A stretch of DNA of 64,000 nucleotides from Vibrio penaeicida. Lineage in GTDB: Bacteria; Pseudomonadota; Gammaproteobacteria; Enterobacterales; Vibrionaceae. The position numbers and the translations under genes were made by a program. Position 1 is the stretch's first letter, and each line of letters starts with the position of its first letter. The notes below the pieces were generated by a model. It searched no databases. It saw nothing but the letters and a program-made list of their open reading frames with translations, and was not told where the DNA came from. The DNA is taken from NCBI RefSeq assembly GCF_030689305.1, contig NZ_JAUYVM010000025.1, positions 1 through 64,000 of the forward strand, given 5' to 3'. Of this stretch, positions 36,591 through 45,422 are shown one piece after another.

Positions 36591-38162
36591 TTAGAGACCT
36601 TTCGTTGCCAATTGCTCTGCAATGTAATCCGCTTGCCTTATGGCGAGTGCCACGATGGTGAGCGTCGGGTTTTCCGCCGCACCTGTGGTGAACTGACTAC
36701 CGTCCGATACAAAGAGGTTTTTGATATCGTGGGTTTGCCCCCAACGGTTAACCACACCATCTTTCGCTTTCTCACTCATTCGGTTAGTCCCTAAGTTATG
36801 AGTGGAAGGATAAGGCACAACGCGATGGGTTTTGATTGCCCCGACGGCTTCATACACTTGTTCGCCTTTTTCGTAAGCGTACTCTCGCATCGCCACATCA
36901 TTGGGGTGATCGTCGTAATGAACGTTAGGTATGGGCAAACCGTTAGCGTCCAATTCATCAGAATTCAATGAGACTCGATTCGAGGAACGTGGCATGTCTT
37001 CACCGACTAACCACATGCCTGCCATGTGTTCATATTGCTCCATTGAGTTGGCAAAATCGGTACCCCATGCTCCGGGTTTAAGGAAAGCGGCCATGAAGGG
37101 CAAGCCAAGAGACAAGGTTTCCATCTCAAATCCACCCACAAACCCTCGGCTAGGATCGTGAATCGATTCGTCTTGAATGATTCCTGCCATGGTGGTGCCT
37201 CGGTACATGTTAACGGGCTTACTGAACTCCGCATAAACCGATCCTGTCATGTGGCGCATGTAGTTTCGGCCGACTTCACCGGAGCTGTTCGCTAAACCAT
37301 CTGGGAACATGTTAGAAGCGGAGTTGAGTAATATTCTTGGGCTCTCAATGGAGTTACCTGCAATACAGACGATTCGAGCTTTTTGGTGCTGTTGGTTACC
37401 GTCTTTATCTGCATAGAGCACACCGTCTACGAGCCCTTTATCGTTATGGGTGACTTTTAGCACTGTGCTGCTTGAGCGCAGTTCGAAATTCCCTGTGGCT
37501 TCTGCTTTAGGGATTTCTGTATACAGTGTCGACCATTTAGCCGACATGCGGCACCCTTGAAAACAGAACCCAAGTTGCATGCAGCCAGGGCGACCATCAC
37601 GAGGCTGAGAGTTAATCGCCATTCTACCCGTATGCACTTGCTTATAGCCGAGTTTACGGGCACCCGCTTCCATGACTTTGTAGTTATTGTTCCCCGGCAA
37701 GCCAGGTATATCGTGAGTGCGCGTGACCCCCATTTTGTCTTCGGCTTTGTCGTAGTAAGGTTCGAGTTCGGCAAGGGTGATTGGCCAATCGAGTAACGCC
37801 GCGTCTTTCACTTCGCCGTAGTGAGTGAGAGCCTTAAACTCGTGTTCTTGAATTCTTAAACTGGCGCCTGCCCAATGGAGGGTTGAGCCGCCAACGGTTT
37901 TGCAAATCCAAGCGGGTAAGTTTGGGAAATCACGTGCAACTTCCCATGTGCCAGAGGTGGTTCTTTTATCCAACCACGCTTCTTTGCCAAACATGTGCCA
38001 TTCATCGTTTTTAAAGTCTTTGGCGTAATTTAAGTGCGTGCCAGCTTCCAAACACACCACCTTTACTCCTTTTTGACACAGCTCATTGGCGAGCGTCCCC
38101 CCGCCTGCGCCGGACCCAATCACGACTACGACGCTGCTGTCAGCAAGTTCAAATTTAGCCAT
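36591..38162 (-). CDS. GMC-family FAD oxidoreductase (dehydrogenase large subunit)
   Basis: The 523-residue flavoprotein has the FAD-binding motif VVVIGSGAGGGTLANELC (about residues 10-27) with CLEAG following, the GMC-type GSTLHWAGA, the active-site histidine context STHNLGTNRMS and the C-terminal NPTLTIVALAIRQAD. These features place it with gluconate-2-dehydrogenase/sorbitol-type large subunits. The partner gene just upstream encodes a Tat-exported small subunit, so the pair is probably exported together and oxidises a sugar or alcohol in the periplasm, passing electrons to the respiratory chain. ATG 38162 is preceded by AAGGAGG, and the gene overlaps its partner by 8 bases. Confidence 0.88.
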   Translation of the reverse strand: MAKFELADSSVVVVIGSGAGGGTLANELCQKGVKVVCLEAGTHLNYAKDFKNDEWHMFGKEAWLDKRTTSGTWEVARDFPNLPAWICKTVGGSTLHWAGASLRIQEHEFKALTHYGEVKDAALLDWPITLAELEPYYDKAEDKMGVTRTHDIPGLPGNNNYKVMEAGARKLGYKQVHTGRMAINSQPRDGRPGCMQLGFCFQGCRMSAKWSTLYTEIPKAEATGNFELRSSSTVLKVTHNDKGLVDGVLYADKDGNQQHQKARIVCIAGNSIESPRILLNSASNMFPDGLANSSGEVGRNYMRHMTGSVYAEFSKPVNMYRGTTMAGIIQDESIHDPSRGFVGGFEMETLSLGLPFMAAFLKPGAWGTDFANSMEQYEHMAGMWLVGEDMPRSSNRVSLNSDELDANGLPIPNVHYDDHPNDVAMREYAYEKGEQVYEAVGAIKTHRVVPYPSTHNLGTNRMSEKAKDGVVNRWGQTHDIKNLFVSDGSQFTTGAAENPTLTIVALAIRQADYIAEQLATKGL

Positions 38163-38685
38163 TGGACACCTCCTTGTTTTCCATTGGCAGCCAATCAATG
38201 TCATCAAAACCGCGATGCAAATATCCTCCTTTTGAAAAGGAAGGTCCCTCATAGCCAAACTTCGCCCAAATTTTTGGGTTGTTGTACAAAGAAACCACCA
38301 TGTTGCCTCGCACTGTTTGAAAAAAAGGTTCAGAGGAAAGCTTGTTTAAAACGGCGTCTTGAGCCGTTACGGACATCGTAGAAAATCCACTCTTATTGAG
38401 CGTCGACAATCCTTGTTTAAAGGAGGCAAGGCTGTCGCCAGACAATTGCCCGTCGAGGCTTTCCACACACGCGCCATAAAAGAAATCAGCAAGGTGCGGG
38501 TGAGGGTAGATACGTCGACATAATGCCAATAGTAAGTTGGCTTCTTCGGTATTGAGTTTCGAGACCTTCATTTGCCATTTTTGCCCAGCAAGCGAATATC
38601 CAGAAAGGCTGAGTGTTAGCGCTATTGCTGCACTAACTGAAGAGAGTTTTAGAAACTTTCTTCTACTTAGGTTTTGATCGTTCAT
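38155..38685 (-). CDS. Gluconate 2-dehydrogenase subunit 3-like protein (Tat-exported)
   Basis: The 176-residue protein starts with a twin-arginine signal, LSRRKFLKLSS, followed by a hydrophobic segment, so it crosses the membrane folded. The remainder (ALCRRIYPHPHLADFFYGACVESLD, FFQTVRGNMVVSLYNNP) matches the small subunit 3 of membrane-bound gluconate and related dehydrogenases, which escorts the large flavoprotein through the Tat pathway. A third subunit carrying cytochrome c is not encoded nearby, so the electron acceptor is unknown. Confidence 0.85.
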   Translation of the reverse strand: MNDQNLSRRKFLKLSSVSAAIALTLSLSGYSLAGQKWQMKVSKLNTEEANLLLALCRRIYPHPHLADFFYGACVESLDGQLSGDSLASFKQGLSTLNKSGFSTMSVTAQDAVLNKLSSEPFFQTVRGNMVVSLYNNPKIWAKFGYEGPSFSKGGYLHRGFDDIDWLPMENKEVSNG

Positions 38686-38709
38686 CCTTACGACCTCCAG
38701 TGTAATCCG

Positions 38710-39105
38710 TTATTGGAATCGACCATGTTTTTGCAAAAATTCAATTTTGTAACCGTCGGGATCGGTTAAGAAAAAGAACGTCGCCATGGTTTTGTTGTTA
38801 TGTTGCATCGACTTAACGGGAGTAGGGGTAAAACCCGCTTCAGTTAACGAGTGATGAGTTTGCTCGATATTGTCGATGCATACCGCTAAGTGGCCATAGG
38901 CATCGCCATGTTCATAGGGAGAGTCTCGACCGTGATTCAGGGTCAGTTCGACTTCAAATCCGGAATTTGGATCGTGCAAATAGGTTAAGGTAAACCCGTC
39001 AAATTCATATTGATCCGCGAGTTCTAACCCAAGGGCGGTCGAGTAAAATTGAATGGAGCGATCCAAGTTAAGTATTCGAATCATGGTGTGAATGGTTTTT
39101 GTCAT
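38710..39105 (-). CDS. Lactoylglutathione lyase-like (glyoxalase I family) protein
   Basis: The 131-residue VOC-fold protein resembles GloA: HTMIRILNLDRSIQFYSTALGLEL at the start, FEVELTLNHG, AYGHLAVCID and DPDGYKIEFLQ at the end. The usual metal ligands (His near residue 6, Glu in VELT, His in GHLA, Glu in IEFL) can all be seen. GloA converts the glutathione hemithioacetal of methylglyoxal to S-lactoylglutathione. It is the first gene of the minus-strand trio with the dehydrogenase pair, which may mean detoxification of a reactive product of that enzyme. Confidence 0.8.
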   Translation of the reverse strand: MTKTIHTMIRILNLDRSIQFYSTALGLELADQYEFDGFTLTYLHDPNSGFEVELTLNHGRDSPYEHGDAYGHLAVCIDNIEQTHHSLTEAGFTPTPVKSMQHNNKTMATFFFLTDPDGYKIEFLQKHGRFQ

Positions 39106-39279
39106 TTGTGGCTCACTTTGCTGTTATTGATTTTTAAATCAATATAAACGTGAACCACTGAGTGGTGGTGGTAGTATGCTACCACATGTTAAAAAAATGT
39201 AACTTTATTGGCGTGTGCTCGTACCTATACCGATATTAGGGGCGCAGTATCAAGTAGCTGAGTATAGAGCTTCACTCGA

Positions 39280-39588
39280 TCAATGAGCCTGAGCGTGAAG
39301 TTGTTGCTTGGCGGTTTTGAGTACTTTTTCTGGCTGAGAAAGGTACATAACGCAGGAGCATCGGAGCAATGAGGCAAAATTGGATATGTCGCCATGTAAG
39401 TCGGTGGCTTCATCATAAAGTAATGAAAGAAACTGACCTGTTGTCATATGTTGAACTGTGGCTATTTCATCAATAACCGTCCAAAACTTGGACTCAAGCC
39501 GAACGCTGGTGGAATGACCACCTAAGCGAACAGAGCGCGAGACAAATTGGTAATTCTCTGGCGATTGACCAGCAAATATATAGCACAT
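39280..39588 (-). CDS. Ribbon-helix-helix domain protein
   Basis: The 102-residue protein has the RHH_4-type motif VRLGGHSTSVRLESKFWTVIDEIA and a conserved tail around SNFASLLRCSCVMYLS. Ribbon-helix-helix proteins bind DNA as dimers, and small ones such as this are probable repressors, but no target is known. ATG 39588 follows GGAGG with 6-base spacing; the longer frame to 39633 has no ribosome site. It is monocistronic, separated from the glyoxalase unit by about 170 bases. Confidence 0.75.
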   Translation of the reverse strand: MCYIFAGQSPENYQFVSRSVRLGGHSTSVRLESKFWTVIDEIATVQHMTTGQFLSLLYDEATDLHGDISNFASLLRCSCVMYLSQPEKVLKTAKQQLHAQAH

Positions 39589-39943
39589 GGGTTCCTCCAT
39601 CTCATACCAGCATTCGAGAAATTGGATCATCAACTAGAGCCAAATAAAAAAGCCCCAGAAGGTAGGTTTTTTAATATTTGTTCAATAATGGTGCAATTAC
39701 AACCACTACCTTAAAAGCCGAAACCAAAGTCCGTTGGTTGTTAATCCACTGAAAAATAGAGCGTAAACACTACTTCAATCGTATGTGGCGATGACGTTAT
39801 GGGATGAAGAGTCACCTTAAGTCTCATAATTGATTCAAATTAGCTCGTTCATGACTGAATGGAATTCTGGTTAGTCCTAATATTCTCTTTGTTCTCGAAT
39901 ACGGTTTGATAACATGTAGCCAATTAATATCAGGGGCTGTCAC
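39589..39943. other. Gene-free spacer with divergent promoters
   Basis: 355 bases between the RHH gene and the divergent VOC gene. There is a GCCCC/T-run stretch near 39650-39672 that could be a weak hairpin. No ORF and no clear operator was found. Confidence 0.4.
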
Positions 39944-40360
39944 ATGAAACAAAGTATCATCCATATTGCTCTCGTCGTTGATGATTACGATGACGCGCTC
40001 GACTTCTATATCAATAAACTCAACTTCGAATTAGTAGAAGATACCTACCAACCAGAACAGGATAAACGTTGGGTTGTGGTATCTCCTCCGGGGTCCGATG
40101 GCGTAGCATTATTACTGGCGAAAGCATCAAAGCCTGAGCAAAGACCGTTTATTGGAAACCAAGCAGGCGGTAGGGTATTTTTGTTTTTACGCACCGATGA
40201 TTTTTGGCGAGACTTCAATAGCATGAAAGAAAAAGGCATTCATTTTGTGCGTGAACCCAGCGAACAAGATTATGGCACCGTCGCCGTATTTGAAGATTTG
40301 TACGGAAACCTTTGGGATTTGCTTCAAATGAATCCCGATCATCCGATGGCGCAGCGTTAA
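39944..40360 (+). CDS. VOC-superfamily (glyoxalase/bleomycin-resistance type) protein
   Basis: The 138-residue protein has the paired beta-alpha-beta-beta-beta modules of the VOC fold: IIHIALVVDDYDDALDFYINKLNFEL at the start and FLRTDDFWRDF and VAVFEDLYGNLWDLLQ later. Typical metal ligands (His about residue 7, Glu/Asp late) are possible but not certain. Members include dioxygenases, antibiotic-binding proteins and lyases, so no reaction is assigned. It is convergent with the following LysR gene. Confidence 0.8.
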   Translation: MKQSIIHIALVVDDYDDALDFYINKLNFELVEDTYQPEQDKRWVVVSPPGSDGVALLLAKASKPEQRPFIGNQAGGRVFLFLRTDDFWRDFNSMKEKGIHFVREPSEQDYGTVAVFEDLYGNLWDLLQMNPDHPMAQR

Positions 40361-40379
40361 AAGACCGCTGAATTCAAGG

Positions 40380-41195
40380 TTACACCAAAAATTGGCACAG
40401 CCTGTCGATCAAACCACGGACTTCAGGAAGATAGCGATCATCTTGGTGAGTGACTAGCCATTGATCGTGTCCTAACTCATCAATGATGGCTCCGGCTCGA
40501 ACGAGTGAAGGTTGAGCATCACCAATAAACGTAGGGAGTAAGGCTATGCCTTTCCCTGCTAGTGCCAAATCAAGGCTGTTTCTTGGTTCATTTACCTCGC
40601 AAATTACGTCATCGCTTGCATGGCGTTCAAGCCATCGAGCTGACGGAACATCTGCCTGCACTTTGATCCAAGTATCTTGTGCGGAATGCGTCGCGTAGGG
40701 TGCAAAGTCTACCCGTTTTAGTTTCCTACAAGCTAACGTTTCCTCTGTTGGTCGAGTATTGCGGATCCCAATAACCACCTCTCGGTGAGTGATATTTAAC
40801 GTTTTTTCGGTAGAGACAAATCGTAGGCGAATATCTGGCAATACTTCTGACAGCGAATTGAGGTTTTCTATAAGGAATAAGGTTGTCCAAGTCCCTGCGG
40901 ATATTTTGACAAGAGGTCTATCTGCTTGCTGGGAAGCGGGAGTGGTTAGGTTAAGGATCTTTGCTTCAATGTTGGTGAGTTCTTCAAGCAACTCTCTACC
41001 ATCGGCTAGAAGCTCGTAACCTCTATCGTGTCGAATAAACAGTTCTTTCCCAATTCCCCGCTCTAGGGCATACATTCTTCTTCCTAACGTTGCCGCGCTA
41101 CGCTGAGTGGATTTTACGGCAGCAGAAAGCCCGCCTTCGCGAGCCACAGCAAGGAATAATTGTAAATCATTCCAGTCAACATTCTTTTTATTCAT
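40380..41195 (-). CDS. LysR-family transcriptional regulator
   Basis: The 271-residue protein has the LysR helix-turn-helix at the N-terminus (DLQLFLAVAREGGLSAAVKS, then AATLGRRMYALERGIG) and a shortened periplasmic-binding-like effector domain. Its closest type is the subgroup with a short C-terminal domain. It is convergent with the VOC gene and 20 bases away; a direct regulatory link is not shown. LysR regulators usually control a divergent gene, which here would be the doubtful small ORF at 41352. Confidence 0.88.
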   Translation of the reverse strand: MNKKNVDWNDLQLFLAVAREGGLSAAVKSTQRSAATLGRRMYALERGIGKELFIRHDRGYELLADGRELLEELTNIEAKILNLTTPASQQADRPLVKISAGTWTTLFLIENLNSLSEVLPDIRLRFVSTEKTLNITHREVVIGIRNTRPTEETLACRKLKRVDFAPYATHSAQDTWIKVQADVPSARWLERHASDDVICEVNEPRNSLDLALAGKGIALLPTFIGDAQPSLVRAGAIIDELGHDQWLVTHQDDRYLPEVRGLIDRLCQFLV

Positions 41196-41351
41196 GAAAA
41201 GAGCCTTTCATTTCACTCCATTGATAAAAAGATGATGAACCGTATTCTGGTATTGAGTCAAGGAAGAGTGATGCTCTACTTGGTTCGTTTATCGATCAAA
41301 ACAGAATCTTTTGGAGATGATTTAGCAAATCAGACCGAGGAGAGGGAAAGA

Positions 41352-41627
41352 ATGAAAACAACAAAGTTCTGTAAACCTAATAGCTACCACGTATCAAATT
41401 CAAAGAATAGAAAGAGATCGACGTTGAAGGAGGAAAATGGTTTCTATGAATTTTATGGCTCAACCGATATTTGCCAATTTTATAGGGTGATCTGCGGTTT
41501 ATCTCGATTTGTAGAGTGGGTAGTTACGCGTGTTGGGAGACTAAGATCGTATTGGAATAGGAAGTTAGCTTGTTTAAAGTTAGAAAAAACCAAAGAAAAG
41601 GCTGCAAAACGCAGCCTTTATAAATGA
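41352..41627 (+). CDS. Doubtful small basic ORF
   Basis: A 91-residue frame with a strong ribosome site (GAGGAGAGGGAAAG) before ATG 41352, very rich in Lys and Arg. The middle contains one mildly hydrophobic stretch (CQFYRVICGLSRFVEWVV). The last codons run through a perfect hairpin that looks like the terminator of the convergent gene, which argues against conservation of the C-terminus. No family is recognised. It may be a genuine small protein or a chance frame. Confidence 0.3.
   Translation: MKTTKFCKPNSYHVSNSKNRKRSTLKEENGFYEFYGSTDICQFYRVICGLSRFVEWVVTRVGRLRSYWNRKLACLKLEKTKEKAAKRSLYK
41597..41619 (-). terminator. Terminator of the large lipoprotein gene
   Basis: AAAGGCTGC (41597-41605) and GCAGCCTTT (41611-41619) form a perfect 9-base stem with a 5-base loop. 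On the minus strand it is followed by TTTTCTTT and lies 26 bases after the stop at 41645. Confidence 0.75.
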
Positions 41628-41644
41628 AGACATTCTCAAAGCAT

Positions 41645-43738
41645 TTACTTTTTCCAACGAGTATAAATTGATCTCGCTAGAGTTTCGTTAGAGAAGAGCA
41701 TGTTATCCCGATTCATAGCGATGCTTGCGTGGTTGTCGGCTAAAGACAGGTTAGGTGTTGAGAAGTAAACCTCTAGTCTCATTCCGTTTTCTTTGCGCAA
41801 ACTCGGTCTATCCTTTTCTCCTTCAGGGAAAACAATGTCAATTATGCGGTACTCTTTTTGATTGTGATCTTTCCAATCTTTGACTTCCCATGTTGCCGTA
41901 AACCCTGTTTCGCCCTCTGGAGTAACGGTGACGGTGTTATCGTCGCCAAACGCTAGTGTGGTTAAAACAGGGATAGCATGTTGGGTGGAAGAAGTAATAT
42001 CTCGAAGGTGATAGAAAGTATTTCCCCTAACAAACGAATCATCGATATTTTTGGATGTTCTCCAAAAATGCTGATTAGTCCAAATGGCTAGCTCATCGTT
42101 TTTATCGAAGCTTAACAAGTAGGTTGTATTCGTATCGATAAATTCAAACTGATATTGGTCAAAATCGAGAGTTTGGTTTGCAATTGTGTACGGGGTATTT
42201 TTACACCCAGAAGACCCGCCACAATAACTGGTTGAAAGTTTGTTCTCAGAGCTAAAGAAAATGGTGTCGAAATGACTGCCCGCGCTATTACGAAATTCAC
42301 TGATATACATTGGTCTTTTTGTAAGATAAGCATGCAAATTTGAAATAGGTTGAGCAGTGTTTCGTGCCCATTCTTCATAGATAAAGTATGCAAACTTTTT
42401 ACTTTTTATAAGCAGATTATCCGAGTTCAACTGACTTGAAGTGTTGTCGACAAGAATAACCCCTTTACTTTGGAGCTGGGTGACGAGTGTGAGTGCAGCC
42501 TCTCTATTCAAGCTGTCGTGCTGCGCATTGTTAGTAAAGGAGATCGCTATTGTTTGTTTCGCTGCACCATTACTATGCGTGCCTTCTGTAAACGTCCAAC
42601 TTGCATCAAACGCTTCTTCCTTATAGGGCTTCACTGAAACGGTTTGAGCATCTTTAAAGTGAAGTTCAACCAATTGAAGTTGTGCGTGTTGGTCAACGTC
42701 GATGATATCGCGGATGTGGTACCAGCGTTTACCTATTAAATCCGATGCCTTTACATCAGCTTTAGCACCGGAAACGAAATCTTGCTTACTCCAAATCAGA
42801 GGTAAATGGTTGATGGAAGAAAAGCTTAATGCAAATTCTGGCGTGACATAGAAGAAGTCCATAGACGTATTTGAGTCAGTGAACGTTAAAGACTTACCCG
42901 CTATTTCATAAGGTTTGTCTGTTGCGCCAAATAGAGAGCCATTCATTTTGCCATCTGCAAAATTCGCTGTTTGCAGCAGGTAATCATTGTTGTTGAGTGT
43001 TGATACCCAAAACTTTCCAGATTCGAGATATTTCGTTAAGCCTTGGTATTTGTCTTTTCTTTTGACCTTACCATCAGAATCGAAGTCCAGATCCACGCTA
43101 TCCAGATCTTTACCTTCGTTAACAAGCTTTGCTATTTCTGCCGTCAACTTGCCAGACATTGTGAGCAGTTCGTTGGCATCCGCATCGGAAAGGTTTTCAC
43201 TAAATTGTTGAGTGATGGCGCGTGCAAACAAATGCGCTTTGGCGGAGTCGTTGTTCGACGTCTTTTTAGCGACATAATCTCCGGTGAAAGCATCTAAAGG
43301 AAGGTTTAAGCTTGCAGCTAACGCCGACATATCCATTTTGTGGATTTTTGCTAACGTCGTAAATGGTGTAACTGTCTCCTCACCTGCGCCAGCAATCATT
43401 TCATAGGAATGGCTTAGGTAACCTGGAGTGTCTGAGTCCTGAGTTTGACCGGCAATCACTTGTGCAATGATTGGGTAGGCAAAATCAGCCTTATCAATGG
43501 TTATCTTTCCAGACGCATCCGTCGTTGTGCTTAGTTGCTCGCCAGTATCACATCGACCATTTTTATTTCTATCAATACACACAGCGGCATTACTGAGGTA
43601 GCCGTCGATAACGGTTATCGTTTTACTTGTTGGTGTGGGCGTGGGTTTTTGTACGGGGTTGTTGGTGGAAGAACCGCCACCACCGCATGCACTAAGCAGA
43701 ACGGTCGCTGCCAGTGTAAATACTGCTTTGTTTAACAT
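41645..43738 (-). CDS. Large lipoprotein with a tandemly duplicated domain
   Basis: The 697-residue protein begins with a signal peptide ending in LSACGGGGS, so it is an anchored lipoprotein. After a low-complexity Thr/Pro linker comes a carboxypeptidase-regulatory-like module (VIDGYLSNAAVCIDRNKNG, about residues 42-100) with a calcium-type DRNKNGRCD loop. Then a helical region follows, and two homologous units of about 200 residues: compare GKRWYHIRDIIDVDQHA with GNTFYHLRDITSSTQHA, and SDNLLIKSKKFAYFIYEEW with RDNMLFSNETLARSIYTRW. I do not recognise the repeated unit. It is monocistronic; a surface or adhesion role is inference only. Confidence 0.7.
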   Translation of the reverse strand: MLNKAVFTLAATVLLSACGGGGSSTNNPVQKPTPTPTSKTITVIDGYLSNAAVCIDRNKNGRCDTGEQLSTTTDASGKITIDKADFAYPIIAQVIAGQTQDSDTPGYLSHSYEMIAGAGEETVTPFTTLAKIHKMDMSALAASLNLPLDAFTGDYVAKKTSNNDSAKAHLFARAITQQFSENLSDADANELLTMSGKLTAEIAKLVNEGKDLDSVDLDFDSDGKVKRKDKYQGLTKYLESGKFWVSTLNNNDYLLQTANFADGKMNGSLFGATDKPYEIAGKSLTFTDSNTSMDFFYVTPEFALSFSSINHLPLIWSKQDFVSGAKADVKASDLIGKRWYHIRDIIDVDQHAQLQLVELHFKDAQTVSVKPYKEEAFDASWTFTEGTHSNGAAKQTIAISFTNNAQHDSLNREAALTLVTQLQSKGVILVDNTSSQLNSDNLLIKSKKFAYFIYEEWARNTAQPISNLHAYLTKRPMYISEFRNSAGSHFDTIFFSSENKLSTSYCGGSSGCKNTPYTIANQTLDFDQYQFEFIDTNTTYLLSFDKNDELAIWTNQHFWRTSKNIDDSFVRGNTFYHLRDITSSTQHAIPVLTTLAFGDDNTVTVTPEGETGFTATWEVKDWKDHNQKEYRIIDIVFPEGEKDRPSLRKENGMRLEVYFSTPNLSLADNHASIAMNRDNMLFSNETLARSIYTRWKK

Positions 43739-44053
43739 AAGCCGAGTTTCCCTATCCGAGGATTTGTTAATAATTAGAGGTTGTTAGAGTAGAAGTAGGC
43801 GGAGAATAATATGTTGGGTATTAATATGATCGTAATTAGGGTCTGTTGACCTTTTGAGGCGATTTTTGCAATCAATGAGGTTACTTAGGCATAAAGAGGA
43901 TGGCTGAGCAGAAGTTGCATTTCATTGAGATTGAGTGAAAACTCTAACTCTGCACTCAATTAACGGTTACCGAACTTTTCATATTGGGTTAGCTTGAGTA
44001 TAACAATCTGAATTAGTGCGGTTTTAGCCGCCATACTCGATAAGGAGAGAGTT
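43739..44053. promoter_or_regulatory. Divergent spacer between the lipoprotein and PlsC-like genes
   Basis: 315 bases with no ORF. AAGGAGAG just before 44054 is the ribosome site of the acyltransferase gene. No operator or hairpin stands out. Confidence 0.4.
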
Positions 44054-44815
44054 TTGCTTGCTGTTCTACGATTACTGTTAGTTGGGGTGTTTTTGGTCGT
44101 TATTACTATATGTGCCTGCCTATACTGCGCTTTTAACCCCAGAAACCCTAAGCATGTTTATACATTTTGCCGTTGGTTTAATCAGCTTCATAAGCTCTTT
44201 GGCATAAAGCTGGTACAGCGTGGGTTGGAGAATGCACCAACACCTGATAATAGTGTCTATATTTCCAATCATCAGAACGTGTTTGATTTTGTCACTTCGC
44301 CCGGCATGTTGCGCCCAAGAACGGTGACTTTGGGAAAACGGGATTTGTTGTGGCTTCCATTCTTTGGTCAGCTTTACTGGATTACCGGCAATATCTTAAT
44401 TAATCGTGAAGATAAGTCCAAAGCCCGAAACACAATTAAGCAAGTAGCGGAAGCGATTCATCAACGTGACTTGTCTGTGTGGATTTACCCAGAAGGAACC
44501 CGAAGCAAAGGGCGTGGTTTGTTGCCTTTTAAAACAGGAGCGTTTCGCACAGCAATCGAAGCGGGTGTGCCTATTACGCCAATGTGTGTCAGTAATGCTC
44601 ATAACAAGTTTTCACTCAATCGCATCAACAATGGCATTGTGATTACTGAAATGCTGGAACCCATTGATGTGTCGGATTATCAGCTAGCAGATGCAAGAAA
44701 ACTGGCGGATAGATGTCATAAGCTAATGAGTGAAAAAATTGCAGAACTCAACAAAGAGGTAGAGCGCTTAGAGGCGTCTAGCAATAATCAGCTTAGTTCA
44801 AAACCACAGGTTTAA
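44054..44815 (+). CDS. 1-acyl-glycerol-3-phosphate acyltransferase (PlsC family)
   Basis: The 253-residue protein has an N-terminal membrane segment and the acyltransferase motifs: ISNHQNVFD (catalytic His-x4-Asp), a GNILINRED segment and IYPEGTRSKG (acceptor-binding EGTR). PlsC acylates lysophosphatidic acid to phosphatidic acid at the inner membrane; paralogues acylate other lysolipids, and genomes often carry several. The start is TTG 44054 with AAGGAGAG five bases upstream. It is followed 20 bases later by a DM13-domain gene, probably cotranscribed. Confidence 0.85.
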   Translation: MLAVLRLLLVGVFLVVITICACLYCAFNPRNPKHVYTFCRWFNQLHKLFGIKLVQRGLENAPTPDNSVYISNHQNVFDFVTSPGMLRPRTVTLGKRDLLWLPFFGQLYWITGNILINREDKSKARNTIKQVAEAIHQRDLSVWIYPEGTRSKGRGLLPFKTGAFRTAIEAGVPITPMCVSNAHNKFSLNRINNGIVITEMLEPIDVSDYQLADARKLADRCHKLMSEKIAELNKEVERLEASSNNQLSSKPQV

Positions 44816-44835
44816 TCTTTACTCAGGTGAATATA

Positions 44836-45312
44836 ATGAAAATACGTACGTTGGCCCTACTTATTGCTACTCACGGAGTTGTCGGGGCGTTGGGTTTTGG
44901 TGCCGGTATCTATGCGCTTCCTATTCTTACTGCGCCACCAGCCCCAAGTACAGCTGTGATTGAAGAGAAATCCCTTGAAACACTGTTTACTGCCCAATTT
45001 AAAAAAGAACTCAAAGACAGTGATGCACTTCATTGGGGGGAAGGAACCGTTTCTATCGGTTCTGAATTTATCACTCTGGAAGGAGAACTTGCTCCAGGAC
45101 CGGACTACAAGCTCTATCTTTCGCCAGAATTTGTAGAGACGGAATCGGATTTCAATCGGATAAAATCGCAAATGGTTCAAGTGGGAGACGTGAAAACTTT
45201 TGAGAACTTCGTTGTCGAAGTACCAGAAGGCATCAAGCCAGAAAACTTTAATAGCGTGATAGTTTGGTGTGAGTCTTTTGGGCAATTTATTACAGCAGCA
45301 AAATACCAATAA
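44836..45312 (+). CDS. DM13-domain membrane-anchored protein
   Basis: The 158-residue protein has an N-terminal hydrophobic anchor (ALLIATHGVVGALGFGAGIYALPIL) and a DM13 domain: VSIGSEFITLEGELAPGPDYKLYLSP followed by FENFVVEVPEG and VIVWCESFGQFI. DM13 is proposed to take part in electron transfer through a conserved cysteine, present here as Cys in VWCESF. ATG 44836 is chosen because CAGGTGA precedes it. It forms a pair with the PlsC-like gene and is followed by a good terminator. Confidence 0.8.
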   Translation: MKIRTLALLIATHGVVGALGFGAGIYALPILTAPPAPSTAVIEEKSLETLFTAQFKKELKDSDALHWGEGTVSIGSEFITLEGELAPGPDYKLYLSPEFVETESDFNRIKSQMVQVGDVKTFENFVVEVPEGIKPENFNSVIVWCESFGQFITAAKYQ

Positions 45313-45333
45313 TTTATCCCATAAATATTTTAT

Positions 45334-45364
45334 AAAAGTGTGCTTATCGCGCACTTTTTTTTGT
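45334..45364 (+). terminator. Terminator of the PlsC-DM13 unit
   Basis: AAAAGTGTGC and GCGCACTTTT form a 10-base stem with one G-T pair and a short loop, followed by a T run (to 45364). Confidence 0.8.
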
Positions 45365-45422
45365 TTCAATAGGCTTTGGATTGGTTAAGATTAAGCAATA
45401 TCAAAAGGGAGCACGAAAATAA

